A stretch of DNA of 64,000 nucleotides, from the NCBI RefSeq assembly GCF_003605635.1, contig NZ_QMDW01000002.1:62001-126000 (forward strand), given 5' to 3'. The position numbers were made by a program, and so were the translations under genes. Positions 63,047-64,000 of the stretch are shown here, one piece after another; position 1 is the stretch's first letter, and every line of letters starts with the position of its first letter. The stretch is from Halonotius pteroides. Lineage in GTDB: Archaea > Halobacteriota > Halobacteria > Halobacteriales > Haloferacaceae. The notes beneath the pieces were generated by a model. The model was not told where the DNA came from, ran no database searches, and saw only the letters and a program-made list of their open reading frames with translations.

Positions 63047-63349
63047 ATGCCCTCAGTTAGTGCTCGGATCCCCGACGACGACAACGACGAAATCGAGGTG
63101 GTCGCCGAACTACTCGACTCAGATAAGAGCACCATTATCAGAGAAGCCCTCCGCGAGGGACTGGCCGACATGCGACTTGACCTTGCTGTCGAGCAGTATC
63201 AGACCGGCGAGGTGTCGGTCAATGAGGCTGCTCGAATCGCGGGGTTGAGCCTCGCCGACTGGCTGGTGGTCGCCAGAGAACGAAATCTGACCACGCAACT
63301 CACGCCCGACGATCTCGCAGCCGACGCTGAGGCTGCCCGCGAGCTATGA
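63047..63349 (+). CDS. UPF0175-type antitoxin
   Basis: A 100-residue protein: an RHH-like opening PSVSARIPDDDNDEIEVVAELLDSDKSTIIREALREGL and the UPF0175 segment VEQYQTGEVSVNEAARIAGLSLADWL. These serve as antitoxins of DUF3368 PIN-like toxins. The stop overlaps the toxin start (ATGA). Confidence 0.87.
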   Translation: MPSVSARIPDDDNDEIEVVAELLDSDKSTIIREALREGLADMRLDLAVEQYQTGEVSVNEAARIAGLSLADWLVVARERNLTTQLTPDDLAADAEAAREL

Positions 63350-63870
63350 GGGTCTACTTCGACGCGACAACACTCATCGCACTCGGTTCGGTTGACGCGC
63401 TTGACCTCCTGGAAGTCCGTGATAGCGAAATCGTCGTTCTTGATCGGATCAGCAGTGAAGTCACAACCGAGCCAGCGCGAACCGCACTCCAGCAGTTCCG
63501 CGAGGAAACCGATCTCAGGTCGCCGACAGCAGTCGATGAAACTGATATCGAGCAGGCACAGACGATGCTCGGCGAACAGGAGCAAAACGGCGATGTTGCG
63601 CTCATTGCGCGGGTGTTGGCACACGACGGCGACAATATCACCGTTGTAAGCGATGACCAGCGCGTCCGCACGGTGGCACGCACACTCGGGGCAACAGTCA
63701 CCGGCACGGTTGGGATCGTCGTGCGTGCGGTCACCGCCGGGCGACTCACCTCCGAGGAAGCCAAAGACCTCGTTCGCCGCCTCGACAACCACGGCCTACA
63801 TATGACCGGCGAACTCCGCGAACAAGCTGACAAACTCATCGATGACGCCGCAGCCGACCACGGATCGTAG
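63346..63870 (+). CDS. DUF3368-type PIN-like toxin
   Basis: A 174-residue PIN-like protein: RVYFDATTLIALGSVDALDLLE (first acidic residue), LDRISSEVTTEPAR, NITVVSDDQRVRTVARTLGATVTGTVGIVVRAVTAGRLT (SDD acidic pair, then the GTLGVL-like motif of DUF3368). Active-site acids are present, so the pair looks intact. Probable RNase toxin, translationally coupled to the antitoxin. Confidence 0.87.
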   Translation: MRVYFDATTLIALGSVDALDLLEVRDSEIVVLDRISSEVTTEPARTALQQFREETDLRSPTAVDETDIEQAQTMLGEQEQNGDVALIARVLAHDGDNITVVSDDQRVRTVARTLGATVTGTVGIVVRAVTAGRLTSEEAKDLVRRLDNHGLHMTGELREQADKLIDDAAADHGS

Positions 63871-63914
63871 TTAGTCGAGCCAACAGTTATTCGCATCCCG
63901 ACCCAACAACTAAT

Positions 63915-64000
63915 ATGCAGATACTCGTCACCGGCGCGACCGGGTTCGTCGGCGGCAACCTCGTCGACGCCCTGCTGGCCGCCGACCACGAGGTGACGAT
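63915..64000 (+). CDS. NAD-dependent epimerase/dehydratase, 5' part only
   Basis: The window ends after 28 full codons: MQILVTGATGFVGGNLVDAL, then LAADHEVT. The GxxGxxG Rossmann motif identifies an extended SDR such as a nucleotide-sugar epimerase or NDUFA9-like enzyme. Nothing more can be said from the visible part. Confidence 0.8.
   Translation, partial: MQILVTGATGFVGGNLVDALLAADHEVT

Noticed and set aside
1-64000. CRISPR array, cas genes, rRNA operon, prophage or replication origin.
   Set aside because: No regularly spaced repeat with unique spacers, no rRNA-like sequence, no capsid, terminase or integrase gene, and no orc/cdc6 gene with flanking repeats were seen.

Overview
The window looks like chromosomal DNA of a haloarchaeon (class Halobacteria). 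The predicted proteins are strongly acidic and the core genes are GC-rich with high third-position GC. Promoters carry archaeal TATA boxes at leaderless spacing, and archaeal hallmark genes are present: CetZ tubulin, TFS, a separate GMP synthase subunit B, F420 biosynthesis genes, VLRF1-type Vms1, a split RCK/TrkA protein pair and Tat lipoproteins. I cannot name the genus from sequence alone.

Layout. 0-6.6 kb: Na+/solute symporter, AbrB-PhoU regulator, ureohydrolase, purC and cofH. 6.65-11.1 kb: an AT-rich island between cofH and cofG. It holds two Tat-exported proteins, each with a small membrane protein immediately 3' of it, and a winged-helix regulator. One exported protein (9902-10756) is built like a halocin C8-type precursor. 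11.1-18 kb: cofG, cofC, cetZ, an NDUFA9-like dehydrogenase, tmk, a TrkA/RAM pair and conserved haloarchaeal proteins. 18.0-18.8 kb: a hairpin-rich intergenic stretch, a 42-codon membrane microprotein, and a tRNA-Leu(UAA) whose 3' end is copied twice more at an exact 111-nt period.

20.4-32.6 kb is the most coherent candidate system. It holds an Fe(III)-type ABC permease and binding protein, a Tat-exported gluconate-dehydrogenase-like oxidoreductase, a GT2, a GT-C transferase, an RGP-type protein, an AglD/LPG-flippase-type protein and an HPP-Usp protein. Five near-palindromes (TTTAGG-N4-CCTAAA type, like DtxR iron boxes) sit in the promoters of this block. I infer an iron-responsive regulon that couples iron uptake to surface glycan synthesis and periplasmic sugar oxidation. 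A sugar epimerase lies just beyond it.

33-40 kb: housekeeping and stress genes (AstE-like deacylase, cyclophilin, VLRF1, Usp, DsrE, PspA). 39.8-42.9 kb: a gene graveyard with toxin-antitoxin relics, a truncated TrkA-C domain, an RHH gene broken by one amber codon, and an intact ISH6-like insertion sequence with an 8-bp target duplication. 43.3-64 kb: TFS, a degenerate RecA-like protein, a beta-RFAP synthase homologue, a two-helix K+ channel with tandem RCK units, pyrG-guaAb-DUF7126, PEP carboxylase, Rieske protein, two moeA genes (one fused to a binding-protein-like domain), Hsp20-ABC1 kinase, and three more toxin-antitoxin loci, one of which also has an amber-interrupted PIN gene. The last 86 nt begin a nucleotide-sugar epimerase-type gene.
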